A program made the position numbers and the translations under genes. From positions 39,638,420 through 39,702,419 of the forward strand of contig CM073321.1 in the NCBI GenBank assembly GCA_037043015.1: DNA of 64,000 nucleotides, in the 5' to 3' direction. Under the pieces are notes generated by a model, which did no database searches, was not told where the DNA came from, and saw only the letters and a list, made by a program, of their open reading frames with translations. Source of the stretch: Bryum argenteum. Lineage: Eukaryota; Streptophyta; Bryopsida; Bryales; Bryaceae. Of the stretch, positions 44,669 to 55,012 are shown piece after piece; within the stretch, counting starts at the first letter, position 1, and each line of letters starts with the position of its first letter.

Positions 44669-45333
44669 CCGGGTTCCTTTGCTTACTAAATTTGTTTTGC
44701 CACATCCACGTCTGGAGTACCCTAGAGCCTAAGGTTGTCCATGGACTCTGCTGCTTTTTGTTCTCGAAGTCAGACGCTGCCCCTGGACTTGTCTTGGCTT
44801 CCAACCAATGCGATAATCTGTTGTTGAAGAATTACGCATTGCCAAGTACCCCGGCACGACAAATCCCATCCTCTTAAAATATCCTCGACGGCGGTTGTAT
44901 CCTAGGAAGGGTGCCAATTTCAATGACGATAACTTGCTCATTGTCAATTCCAAGCCTGAGACTTGCAATGCGGTTCCCACAAAGAACACACTTTTTACTG
45001 TTCCGTGGAACCATTCCTGTCCGGAGGATGATACTTACCTAAGAATGATACTTCTGGTGATACCTCCTCTCCGCCACGTCGTAATTGGTAGATAATATAG
45101 TGCCTACCTGTTGGAGGTCTACAATTACACCAATAAATTGTATTTGTGCTTTCATATGAATAAAATTTTCTCTTGGGGGAGCATATTTCTTAGCTTGCAT
45201 TATGAAATCTTTTTTATTTTTGTCTTTTTATATTGAGAAAATTCATCATTATCAGTAAAAACCTGGTGATTTGGTAACTAATCAGGTCAGAATCGATCTA
45301 AATGGAAGTCTCCCTAATTACCAAAATCAGTAT

Positions 45334-45361
45334 ATATTCCCATTATAACGAGTTACGTGTT
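45334..45361 (-). repeat. right terminal inverted repeat of the 34-kb element
   Basis: Reverse complement of the left terminus with two mismatches; ends ACGAGTTACGTGTT. It is followed by GTGG, then the interrupted ORF resumes. Confidence 0.85.
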
Positions 45362-45365
45362 GTGG

Positions 45366-45862
45366 CCTTGAAGTCATCCTACCGGGGCATGGCAACTTCC
45401 GGGACAGAGACCTCAACTCCGATGCTCCCTCGGCCATTTTAACGGATCCCTACCGAGGGCATCCTGAAACCTATCCGGGTGGTGCTCGATGAGGTCGAGC
45501 AAGAGACGCGCCAGATGTTTGACGCCATCTCCCAGCTCACGATTCTGTTCCGGACGCAGAACGTAGCGCGGGTCTTGGAGTTTGTCCGGAGCCTGCAAAC
45601 CAAGGTGGAGGAGCTCCAGATCGCAAAAGTGAAGGCGGAGCAGGAGGCGCACGCCCTCAAGAAGGAGATCTAGGAGAAGGATCGGGCGATTTGGGAGTCG
45701 CATGAGATTGACCGGACAGTTCTGCAGTCCATCAAGAGGCTACCGCAACCGGAGGCGGAGGCCCAGACCAAGGCCACCTTCTACAATGCCCGGATCGGCA
45801 TCAGTGAGTCGCCCCAATCGACAGAGTTACTCCGAAGGCACTCGGTGGGGGTCAACCAATAA
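45366..45862 (+). pseudogene. 3' part of the interrupted acidic/coiled-coil ORF
   Basis: Continues in frame from 11370. After a stop near 45440 it encodes a long amphipathic helix (QETRQMFDAISQLTILFR; LEFVRSLQTKVEELQIAKVK), probably a coiled coil. It stops at 45671, then a further open segment runs to HSVGVNQ-stop. It faces the minus-strand gag end to end. Confidence 0.6.
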
Positions 45863-45903
45863 ACCAGTGTCTAAAGGAGTTCCGGGTACTAACCGGTAAG
45901 CTC

Positions 45904-47956
45904 CTACAGGCCCTTCCTCCTACGGGTTCGCAGGATACTGCCACCCCGGTTGGTGGAGTACCCATACGGGTTACCAGAACCTACTAAAGCATCGGTTGAA
46001 GAACCGGTGTCCCTGGAGAATAGGGAGGTGTCGACACCTGCTCTAGAGGACCCGGCTGCCCTGGAACCAGAGGGGATCAAGGATGTAAGACCGGAAATGG
46101 AGGAGGTAACGCCATCGAGGACTAACAAAGCCACGTAAGTGGTGGAGGGTGTCGTATTATCTACTACTACATCCTTGGCCGGATTGTCAGAATCCGTCTC
46201 CTCACTGCTTCCTCTACAAGACCATCTTCTACTACGTCTATTCTTCTGCTTGCGAGTAGAGCTGCGGGTAGCTATCCTAAACACGTCCTCTCCGTCCGCC
46301 AACTCCACATCCAAACATCATTTGTCCGGCCGTTCCGTTCCGACCGTATGTGCGTACTTGAGGCCGGTATGCTCCCTCGGTAGAATCTGCACGTGTTTGA
46401 CTTGCGCTTTTGGAACCTTTGATTCCGAACAATTCTTCTCGTCATGCCCGTACTTCTTACAATGTTGGCAAGGTAGCACCAACTGTGAACCACCACCCAT
46501 TTCTTTTCTCCATGGGCAGTTATTGGCGTAATGCTCACCACTTCCGCAAAGACAGTAGAATCCGACCTGCGTCCTTGGTCCAGCGTACGTACTCGGAATT
46601 GCATATGCTGAGCCGTCTTCTAAGGTGGAGCCGGCTTTACTTGCGTTTTCCCTCTTCCATATGATTGTTGGATTTGGAAAACCGGGAACATCTCTTCCAT
46701 TTCAGCTGCTTCCTCCTCATACCAAACAGCATCCTTTGCATTCACAACCTGGACATTCTTTATACGGCTTGGGCACTCCGTCGCAAAATGCCCTTGCTTC
46801 CCGCACAGTACGCAATAGAAATGTGCCCTTGTGACCGGAATCATCTTCCTTGGTTTTTGCTCTTCTGCGAAGTTTACTCAATAGCCTCGAGAGTCTCCTG
46901 GATGCCTTTCAACAACTTCGTGGATTCATCTTCTTCATTTTTTACTTTCGAGGCGAGCCGTGCACTACGATCTCTCTCCAATCTCAGGTCCTTGCATTTA
47001 TGTGACCTTTTAGACAACTCCGGTCGTCTCTCCGGAGAAGAGGATTCCGGATCTGAGTCAAATCCGGATCCGACCTTGCTGTCGCTATCATGCTCTGACT
47101 CATCCAAACTCCGATTACGTCTCCTGCTCCGCCTCGCAGCCTCCTTTTCTTTCTCCTTCTTCTTCTCAGCCTTCAGGACGGATGACCAGAGATTCGCAGA
47201 ATTTTCATAATTCTGAGCAAACTCCATTGCTTCTCGGAGTGTGGCCGGCCGCGTTTGTCGGATCTGGAATTCCATCTCCTTTGGTAATCCGGCCACATAC
47301 CAAGCAATCAAGATCTTAGGTGAAACATTGTCCGTCAGTTTCTGGATGAGTGCTTTTACTCTCTGGCCATACTTCCGGACAATCTCATTCGACATGAGGT
47401 ATATTTTGCTGAGTCGTCCCAACGCTCGATCGTCTCCTCTGGCATCTCTGAAAGTTCGTAAGAACAATGGAATCAGGGTTCCAATTTGCCTTTTCAGCTA
47501 CCTCAGTACCTCCAGATCTTGGTACCACCTCAATGCTTCGCCCTTGAGTAGTCCTTGGAAAATCCGGTGTTTTGAATTCAGTCTCTCGTCATTGGCAACG
47601 GCCGTTGCCTCGAATTCTCCATAACAATCGTCTACGTCCGTCTTTCCAGTCCCCCGGAACTGCTTGTATTTAAGACGTGTATGGGGCACCATCTTGACCA
47701 CTTCTGGTACCGGTTCCAATATTCCCGCTTGTTTGGAATCCGGAACCAAGAAGGTTACTTTCAACCTCAATTCCTCCACCCTCATGTTGACCGTCCTTCC
47801 GTCTAAGAACACGTATACAATACCTTCTTCTTCCCTTGAGTTGGATGCCACGTTCGTACGCTGGATTGTCGCTGGGGTTTTTGCTTCTTCCGTCCTCCTA
47901 GCACCAATCAGGAGAGACCTTCTTACGTCCTGCACCTCATGTGCTTTTTGACTCAT
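45904..47956 (-). pseudogene. gag of an LTR element on the minus strand
   Basis: From 47956 the N-terminal part includes YKQFRGTGKTDVDDCYGEFE and LLKGEALRWYQDLEVL, the typical start of the retrotransposon gag domain. After a stop it continues (47467-46874) with IAWYVAGLPKEMEFQIRQTR and a Lys/Glu-rich region. Two or three zinc knuckles follow: CVLCGKQGHFATEC near 46800, and CQHCKKYGHDEKNC near 46450, with a partial one between them. The tail to 45904 is Ser/Thr/Gly-rich. There are at least three stops or frame changes. No pol belonging to this element is present, so it is either a non-autonomous gag-only element or a fragment. Confidence 0.85.
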
Positions 47957-48131
47957 AAATAAATGACTGGATAAACCTCCAGCACTTCATCTACAACAAT
48001 AGACACAGACCCACACTTGTAGCTTCTATATATACGCAGAAATATTTTCACAAGTAGGTCGGATTTTAGGATACTCAAATCGAGATCCGTCCTGACGTAC
48101 TAACACTACCAGACTTCGTCAGCTGTCAGAA

Positions 48132-48151
48132 TCTCCGGTAGCGGCGCCAAA
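48132..48151 (-). other. primer-binding site of the minus-strand LTR element
   Basis: The minus strand reads TTGGCGCCGCTACCGGAGAT, very like the TTTGGCGCCGTTGCCGGGGA site of Tat/Athila-type plant Ty3 elements. It lies about 180 bp before the gag start. Confidence 0.85.
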
Positions 48152-48160
48152 ATTTCTACA

Positions 48161-49150
48161 TGTCGGATGCCATGTATCCACGTTGTCTTCCCTTACACGT
48201 TTATTAGTGTAATACCCGTGTTTAGGTGACTCGTGTATCGTTCCAGGGATTCTGTGAAGTGACCTAGACCAAATAGTGCTAAGACAACCAACCACAAACC
48301 GTTCTATCCTCAAACTTATGTTTAACCTTGTTTGACAAGGGTATCTCTTTGAAAGAGGGGATGCACAAAGACTCTTTCCCTTATGTTTACAGTGGCGCAA
48401 ACTTCCACATCTAAACTCTATTCACGCAAACACACACACACACACAGGCATACATTCCGTCCTCACAACTAATCTGTTGTGTCCGTCTGGATTAGCAGGT
48501 CACGCAGGCCGTCCTGATTGCCCTATCACACTTACAACAATGACAATCTCCAAGAGATCCAAATCCCGCTAGAAGACGTCTACACGTATTCCGGTCACGT
48601 ATTGTTCTTCATTCGTCCCCTGAGACTACAGAGGGACCCAAGGCTGTAGCAGTTGGAGGTCGTATTGGAATCCGACCTCGCACCCTTTACTCCCAGACCC
48701 TCCCAAACCGTAAGGTGTTTACCACAGTAGTTTCCTTCTCTTAGACACCTAGACGAGCTCAAGACACAAGGCACTCGCTAATACGCCCAGCACGACCTCA
48801 TCTCCACAAATACAATCTAGCAAGGAATTTGGATTCCTAACCCCCAACTTACAACTCAGAGACAGTAGATACGACTTCTAAGCACTCGACCTCAAAAGGA
48901 AGACAGAGCAAGGATCACACTGAATATGCGCATAAGAGGTTGTTGATTAAAAAGTAAGGAATGTTTTAGGTGACAAACCATTCACCTATAAGTACTTCTA
49001 AGTCAGCGACTAGAAACCTAACTAGATTGCGGCGGCCGACCTATACGGCCTACTTCGCAAAAAGCGACTAGCTTCCCAAAAGATCCTACCTACTGTTCTA
49101 ATCGGACTTCCTAACCCTAGGCCGGATTCTAACTTACGGATTCTGAATCC
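48161..49150 (-). repeat. probable 5' LTR of the minus-strand element
   Basis: Inferred from position. The + strand begins TGTCGGATGCCATG directly beyond the primer site, so the LTR end on the coding strand is GCATCCGACA. A short CA repeat lies at about 48430-48446. The outer boundary near 49150 is approximate, and I could not find a second copy of this LTR in the window, so its partner is lost or lies elsewhere. Confidence 0.5.
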
Positions 49151-49905
49151 GTCCTACCTCTTCCTCTTCGAGCTCACTCCATGCTTAGGCCGTTTCGGGG
49201 GTGTTGGTGCAATCAAGCCCGCCTTGACTCTCTTGCATGTGTCGGTTACGAACTCCTCGTCACTCTCGTCCTCTTCTGTATCAGCATGGCTCTTCAATTC
49301 TTCTTCTTCCAAAACGTTGATGCCGATCTCGTGGAGCTTCTGAGCGGTTGGGGATTTCTCCCATTATTCGTCCGTAAGCCACCTAGCCAGCAAACGGGTG
49401 TTGTTGGTCGGAGAATCAGCTGGGCGGGGCTACGCCTTCCTCTATCTTCACCTTGCCCTTGGGATTGGTTGGATTCGAAGGTCCTGCATCCGACCTCTGA
49501 ACTTCGACCAGATTGGGCCACTCAACTAGACGAACTGGAGACCTAGAGGAAGCGACCCTCGTACCCGACATCATCGCTGACTTCTCCGAAGGTCGAGCCC
49601 TGGCACCCGACGGGACGCCTTCCGCGTTCCCCTTCTGCTCTCGTCCTCCCACTGCAAGAGTCCACCACCCTGAACAGGATTCCACCGCGTCCAGCGACGC
49701 ACACGATGTTCTTGAAGGCTCCGCCATTATCTTCCACGACGGCAGCAGAAAAGGCACGGGACGAGCCAACACCGCTAGACAGTCCACCATTAGATATCTC
49801 CACATTATCCGAGCAGCAACATTGACGTCTAGTCCGGTCTCTTTACGGCCAAACTCTACTGATCGACCATCAGTTTAGGCTACAAGTCCACAAAGGTGTA
49901 CTTGG
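49151..49905. other. 3' region of Ty3 element 1 with minus-strand coding-like segment
   Basis: On the minus strand at about 49400-49160 a segment reads KSPTAQKLHEIGINVLEEEE and ends VSSKRKR-stop, preceded by stops and frame changes. It looks like the C-terminus of an acidic then basic protein but I do not recognise it. The + strand at 49600-49905 is open in places and leads into the polypurine tract. The exact point where Ty3 element 1 resumes is not resolved. Confidence 0.4.
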
Positions 49906-49907
49906 CT

Positions 49908-49920
49908 TAAAGGGGGGCAA
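49908..49920 (+). other. polypurine tract of Ty3 element 1
   Basis: AAAGGGGGGCAA immediately before the right LTR start TGTTAACGG, as required for second-strand priming. Confidence 0.8.
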
Positions 49921-50510
49921 TGTTAACGGAATATTCGCAGTATATTTGTTAGGCTATTTTTAGTCTAGTCTATACCTGGCAGTTATAGACAGGTAGTCGA
50001 TATCCGGAAGACGTCAGCAGGTCGGATGTCTAGTTGGCTGATTCAGAGTCCCAGACTCAGTTTAGAACATTCGACGTGTTAAGGACTAGTCAGCCAAGTG
50101 GGTTGACGTATCATGATCAGCTGGATCTGACAGCCAATTAGACCCAACCGACTATATGTACCACTCTCTTCTACATGAGAGTTGTTGCTTGCTAATCTAC
50201 CCTTTTTGGCCAGTAACCTCAGAGTCTCATCTGGTCGTCTCTTCTGTTCTCATATGCTGTATGTGCGAATGAGTTAGTCGACTATTTTCTGTAGAGTCTT
50301 TGATTCTATGCTAGAACTCCCTGTTTGCGGTTTTCTCTCGATTGGAGGAACCGACGTAGAACTGTCGGTTTGGACCCTAGTCATTCACTAATCAATTAAA
50401 CTACTGTGCTCTGCTCTTTGTGAATCATAGTTCTAAGGGACCAACGTGTTTGTAACTAGTAGTGCAATTCTTTTACTTGTGTTAGGGTGTTGTTGAAGAC
50501 CCCATTAACA
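49921..50510 (+). repeat. right (3') LTR of Ty3 element 1
   Basis: Homologous along its length to 2460-3048, with scattered substitutions. Ends CCCCATTAACA and is followed by ATCGC. Confidence 0.92.
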
Positions 50511-51127
50511 ATCGCCTCCGCTGCCAACGTGGATTCTCACATGACGGGATCTTCCGACGTGGCTTTCAACGTGGAACTGAAGAGGGATTCGGATAGGGGG
50601 GTAGAAATCCGACATGGAGGCGCGAGAGATGACGTGTCAACTTTTTTCAATATTTTATTGCAAGTGAGTTATGACTGTATCTAGTAGGCATGACAGCTGA
50701 TGTGGCCGACTATGGTTGGTCCAAATATGACGTGGAGGCGGGAATCCTGACGTGTCTAGTTTTCTACGGATTGATAGTGTGACTGATTTATAACTATAGT
50801 TGTTAGGGATGACTACTGATTTATGACTATAGCATGGCCGTGACTGCTGACGTGGTTGGTACCGATTGGTCGACTTCTGACGTGGAGGCGGGAATGATGA
50901 CGTGGCTATTTTTTTGGACTTCATAATATGACTGATTTATGACTATAGCTTTAAGGCGTGACTGGTGATTTATGACTATAGAGTGGCCATAACTGCTGAC
51001 GTAGCCGACTTTGGTTGGTCCAAATCTGATGTGGAGGCGCAAATGATGACGTGGCTTGTGTTATGGAATTCATTAAATGACTGATTTATGACTGTAGTTG
51101 TTATTCGTTACTACTTATTTATGTCTA
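50511..51127. repeat. tandem repeat of about 150-165 bp
   Basis: Units begin GTGACTGATTTATGACTATAG near 50766, 50929 and 51080. Each includes TGACGTGGAGGCG and GGTTGGTC words, with a less complete unit from 50645. Similar words occur after the MULE at 63838-64000, so this repeat was the target region of that element. No gene. Confidence 0.75.
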
Positions 51128-51857
51128 GAGCGAAGACGGACGTTGCTCGTATGCGAGCGTAGAGCGGAGAGCTTAGAGCGTAGAATTTTAGATTTGCAAG
51201 CAGAATTTTTTTATTTTTAGTAAACAATTTACTTTAAATAAAAAATAATAAAAAATCGAGAATATTTTTAAGAATATTCCAATATTATGTACCCATGACC
51301 GCGGAAAAGGGTACTCTTAACCGTGTCATTTAAGATTCAACTGGGCCTTCCTCATCTTCATCCTCTTCATCGATTGTTATCAGATTTTCTACACGAGCTC
51401 AAGTGACCCTCCTACCTATTTTAGGATGCGAAAAGTTTACAGTGTCTGGTCGATGAGTTTCTTCCTCAGCTCCAATAGGAACATCCGGCTTTCGTGGCTT
51501 CAAACCGAACATCTCAGCTCCCTCTAGATGAGTATCTCGAGAACAACATTGTACACCTTGAGGCAACTCCATTATGGCAGTAGTGAGGCCTGATAGATCG
51601 CTGGTACGATGTGCTTTTTCTTGGGCTTTGCGTAGCAATGGTTATGCTAGTTTAGGTCCATCACCGCCATAGCCAGAGCAGTTGAAGTGATCGTAAGCTA
51701 CCACCTGCATAAATGCTCGAACATAATCATCTACCGCTGCAACGTATAGGTCCATACCTTTCTTCCCCGAAGCTTGAAGCCACTTGTTGTGTACGGTCAT
51801 GGCGAGGTTACAAGATGGCATCTCCGCTATCTCCTCGGGAGTATATTTCTTCTCCTG

Positions 51858-52140
51858 TTATCAAAGTTAGGGAGAAGTCGGAGTTGGCAAAATCGTTGAG
51901 GGAGGGGATCCTCTTGATCTCGAGAGGACCTCCAAGGGGGTCCTCTCGAGATTGAGAGGACCTCTAAAAATAGATTTTTAAAAAATAAAATAAATTATTA
52001 ATTATAATTTTTTTTCTTTCTCGTGAAATTAAAATCAACATTTTACTGACATCTATAGTAAGTGCAGTAGGTAGTAAAAACATGATGGTAAAAGCATAGT
52101 GGTAAGAATGTACTGACAAATTCCATGAAACCTCCCACTA
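51858..52140. other. intron-like spacer with a short hairpin
   Basis: Lies between the last two transposase exons. GAGAGGACCTCCAAGG faces CTCTCGAGATTGAGAGG at about 51920-51955, forming an imperfect inverted repeat. The rest is AT-rich. Confidence 0.4.
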
Positions 52141-52254
52141 GCGATATCGAAAATGCCAGAATCCTAGCCAGAAGCCCAACCGTGTTGCGCCTTCTTCAGA
52201 TGCTGCCCCTGATGATGTCCACTATGTTTTGATTGCTAAATATCGCGTCTCCGC

Positions 52255-52593
52255 CAAGGTTGTCAAACTGGGCAGGCACGTTGCAAGCCCGCCCGCCCGA
52301 CTTTCTTGCCCGATTGAGTTGTGGCTCGCCCGATAGGGTCAAATGGCTGTTGACTTTTAGTTTAGGTAAAAAAAACGACGACGTAGCAAGGGTTAGGTGA
52401 AAATTAAACCACTTAGCAGCCACGTACGGGCGGCGTAGGACGCCACATATTCTATTTATTTCAAAGTTTGTTACCCACAAAAAATTACTCACCCCCTACA
52501 ATCAAGGTGGGCAGGCACCCCTACCTGTTCGGGACAACTAGTCCGCCCGGTTGCCCGCCCGATCACCTAAACGCGCCCGGTTTGACAACCTTG
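52255..52593. mobile_element. hAT-type MITE, 339 bp
   Basis: Terminal inverted repeats begin CAAGGTTGTCAAAC at both ends, a form common in plant hAT elements. The 8-bp flanks are GTCTCCGC and GTCTCTGC, a target duplication with one change. It has no coding capacity. It interrupts the transposase coding sequence, so it inserted after the MULE. Confidence 0.85.
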
Positions 52594-54421
52594 GTCTCTG
52601 CCTCCTCCATTGACGATGCATTCTTGTATTGAATGCATAAATGCTTATCTTGCTCTTGCATCTCATGGACGATGTATTGTTTCGTGTGCTTTTCTAAAGA
52701 TTGGGCCCAATATAAGAAGCAAGTCTTCTCACGACCTTCAAGTGGCTCAGCAGGATTGTCTGATCCATAGACAATTCGAATAGCATTCCATTTGGCATGT
52801 GCACTATCAGCCATGAAACCTTTAAAGTATGGCTCAGGAATACCGTGGGAGGACATCACAAGGTTAAGGTTTTTCCAAAGTACAATTTGAGCTTCTCTAT
52901 CTTCAGATTGAAAATCACAACAAGCAATGGTGAGTACTCGTTAGAATGTAGTGTCATACATGTAGCACGCCATGGTTGTCCACCAGCCACCCTTTTAACA
53001 TGATCAAACATCATCCATGCATTTTCAAGGGATTTTTCGGGCTGCATATTTTGGACTAGGTCGACGTCGCTACCCGGGCCAAGCTCTGACATCTTGAAGA
53101 TGAAGACTTTGTCACCATCGTCTCCTTGCCCTGGGAACTGGTTTTGTTGAACATACGCCCAATTACTCAGCTCCCTTAGCTTTGTGATGCCATCCATGAC
53201 TCCGTATCGGCGCAAGTATCTGAACCCGTATATCCGATTCCTCACACTAGGAGAGTTCAACTCCTTGCAACTATCAAATAGAGGTTCTAACTGATGCAAT
53301 GAAAGTTGTGTTTGAGGCTCACCGTCTTGACGAATGAGGAAATTACCTAGAAGGTCCTTGGAAGTTTCCATAACAATCTTAGAAACTGTGGCTTGGGGAT
53401 TACGCTCAACATGTTTCTCCAACAGTTCATCTATTACTCTACGCGTGTCTCTGTACTCACCAACCCTAACCCGGTGGTGGTGAGTCCCAATGTGAACACA
53501 TGCTCTCTCCTAGTGTTCACTTCCAAAGATGTAGAAAATCTTAGCACTACACGATGCAACATAAACAGGGGGCTCCTTACAGATTTGGCAGACGATAGTC
53601 GATGCAAGAGGAGGCGGGCCACCAACAATGAAGCTATCTTTCGAGAAACCCTCGAACTCGAGTTCATTCACGCCAGCCGTTCGTTTAGGTCGATGTAGAA
53701 ATGCACAACATTGATTGTGAAACTGAATTTGTCCGATGCAGTTAGAAGATCTGAAACTCAACCCCATAGTGTTGGCAATATTCGTGGTCATAGTTCTGGT
53801 CCAGAGATGTCCGTCGTATCGTTTGTCCATGCCCTCTATATATTTTGCTTGTTTAACAGCTGCTGTTGGATGACCGGGTGGTAAAATGAAGAGGATGTCG
53901 CCATTGAACGAGGGAGGAAGAGTCTCGACATGTAGGGTTTGCAAATTTGAGTTGGGTTTTACTACCTGGCATACTACCTAGTTTGCAGAGGGAGCGAAGA
54001 ATGTTTATGGGTTTTATGGATTGTGTGGACTGAATGGAGGAAGGAGTAGATCTTAGAGAGTTACCGGAAATAGACGATGAAGATTGAAGCTTCATAGAAC
54101 CTTAACATGAGCAAGTAAGGGAGCAGCGGTGGAGAGAGTCGACTAACTACGAGGAGTAAGGATATGAGTGGAAGCGTTCATGATAGACTCAGTCATGCTA
54201 TAAACGCGATACTTCTCAACCTTCAATTTCCATACGGTTGCGCTGTTATCTAAGAAGACAGGTTTGACAATTATGGCGTATTGAACCTTAAGAGTGACGG
54301 GGTCAATGACGTTGCTTTCTAACCACAGAGAAGCAGTATCGTAACCAAGTCGAATGCCAAGCCACTGAAGTGTGAAATCTGCTACACCATCCGAACTTGG
54401 AGAGATGCATGCAGGTACTAC

Positions 54422-55012
54422 ATGGGCACTAGACCTAATTTCGATGAAGAGAGACCACCAGAAGCGTCCAGGCGGAATGTGCAGATCCGCTCCTTCAACT
54501 TAGATGTAGTCCAAAAGAGTGACGAAGCCGATGAGGAGGAAGAAGGTCAAAGGTCGAAAGTCCTGCGAGAAGATCATGAGACTAAGGAGACGTCTGCATC
54601 AAGTGAATACTTGAACGACTTTCTTGAGGATTGTGGTGGAGATGTCGAGTGCGGTAGTCAGGTAAGCACTAAAATGATGTCTGATGCATGTGTTGTTGGT
54701 TTGGTATACTAACTGTGGTTAATGGATATAGCCGTAAAGATGCCCGATCGTAGAAATCGCGTTGAGGAGATCGATGCAGACATCGGTGCAGACATTATAG
54801 AGAAACGAGTAATTGAAGAAATCTGGATCAGAGCCCAAAGGGTCGGCATTGAATCCTTAGAAAGAGTGGATGACAAAGAAGGGACAAGTGGACGGAAGGA
54901 AGAGGAAGAGTTATTGGAGAGGCATTTTTTCTGGGTACCATTGAGAGAAACCGGATATATCATATATGCTAAAATTCTATGTCGATCACTAATAAATGAC
55001 GGGTACATTTGA
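54422..55012 (+). pseudogene. short acidic ORF divergent from the transposase
   Basis: An open stretch from MGTRPNFDEERPPEASRRN to the acidic LNDFLEDCGGDVECGSQ meets a GTAAGC donor at 54664. After a TAG acceptor-like site near 54732 a second charged stretch reads RRNRVEEIDADIGADI and ends SLINDGYI-stop. Simple splicing puts the two parts out of frame, so either the boundary is different or a base has been lost. I do not recognise a family. Part of the first exon overlaps the start of the transposase on the opposite strand. Confidence 0.35.

Larger units (their letters stand above)
36190..45095 (+). pseudogene. FCP1/NLI-type phosphatase-like gene, copy B, split by a Ty3 element
   Basis: An upstream exon near 36190-36388 is followed by a GTACAC donor and a CTGCAG acceptor at about 36446. 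Then KPKWLNVMLELDGVLCS gives the nucleophile motif with Glu for the first Asp. GWVVYCRSGLT ends at the Ty3 insertion. Removing the Ty3 element and one CCGG gives CRSGLTGFLCLLNLFCHIHV in frame, aligning with motif II of copy A. Motif III appears at about 44916-44975 as FNDDNLLIVNSKPETCN, with Val-Asn replacing the Asp-Asp pair. A frame change near 44850 separates the last two parts. Two of the key acidic positions are lost, so the product would be inactive. Confidence 0.65.
11371..45361. mobile_element. 34-kb element with 28-bp terminal inverted repeats
   Basis: The left end (11371-11398) and the right end (45334-45361, reverse complement) match at 26 of 28 positions, sharing the core CGTTATAATGGGAATAT and the termini AACAC/GTGTT. 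GTGG precedes the left end and follows the right end. Removing the element plus one GTGG joins the flanking retroelement ORF in frame (V-A-R-V | A-L-K-S-S). This is what precise insertion with a 4-bp target duplication predicts. The cargo is three ParB/methyltransferase-like genes, two phosphatase-like genes, a minus-strand gene, a small two-exon gene and about 60 palindromes. I see no transposase or integrase of its own. About 10.9 kb consists of later LTR insertions, so the original length was near 23 kb. Confidence 0.8.
2460..50510 (+). mobile_element. Ty3/gypsy retrotransposon 1, heavily interrupted
   Basis: The ends are a 589-bp LTR at 2460-3048 and a 590-bp LTR at 49921-50510. They are clearly homologous along their length and run TGTTAACGG to TTAACA. 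The left LTR is followed by a TTTGGCGACC primer-type site and the right LTR is preceded by a purine tract (AAAGGGGGGCAA), both in the correct places for one + strand element. Flanking pentamers ATTGC and ATCGC look like a mutated target duplication. Decayed gag and pol occupy 3.7-9.2 kb. About 40 kb of later insertions separate pol from the 3' end. Substitutions between the LTRs, internal stops and an RT deletion all indicate an old insertion. Confidence 0.85.
51310..54420 (-). pseudogene. MULE-type transposase, fragmented
   Basis: Reading leftwards, a first segment (54410-54190) has DGVADFTLQWLGIRLGYDTA. A Cys/His-rich part (53944-53510) has LPPSFNGDILFILPPGHP and a cluster of Cys that could bind zinc. 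A long catalytic-type part (53422-52563) includes KGFMADSAHAKWNAIRIVYG and KTCFLYWAQSLEKHTKQYI, where the Asp in FMADSAHAKW and the following Trp fit the DDE region of Mutator transposases. The C-terminal part (51857-51310) has TVHNKWLQASGKKGMDLYVA. A hAT MITE interrupts it at 52255-52593; taking it out joins MEEAET to RYLAIKT. Frame breaks near 53425 and 52860 and a stop near 51650 make it inactive. Recognition of the MULE type is from motifs plus the 11-bp duplication. Confidence 0.65.

Noticed and set aside
11371-45361. Endogenous giant-virus or Maverick/Polinton insertion
   Set aside because: The large size, methyltransferase-like and phosphatase-like genes and hairpins prompted the idea. 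However, I see no capsid, packaging ATPase, protein-primed polymerase or retroviral-type integrase. The duplication is 4 bp, not 6, and the genes have spliceosomal introns.
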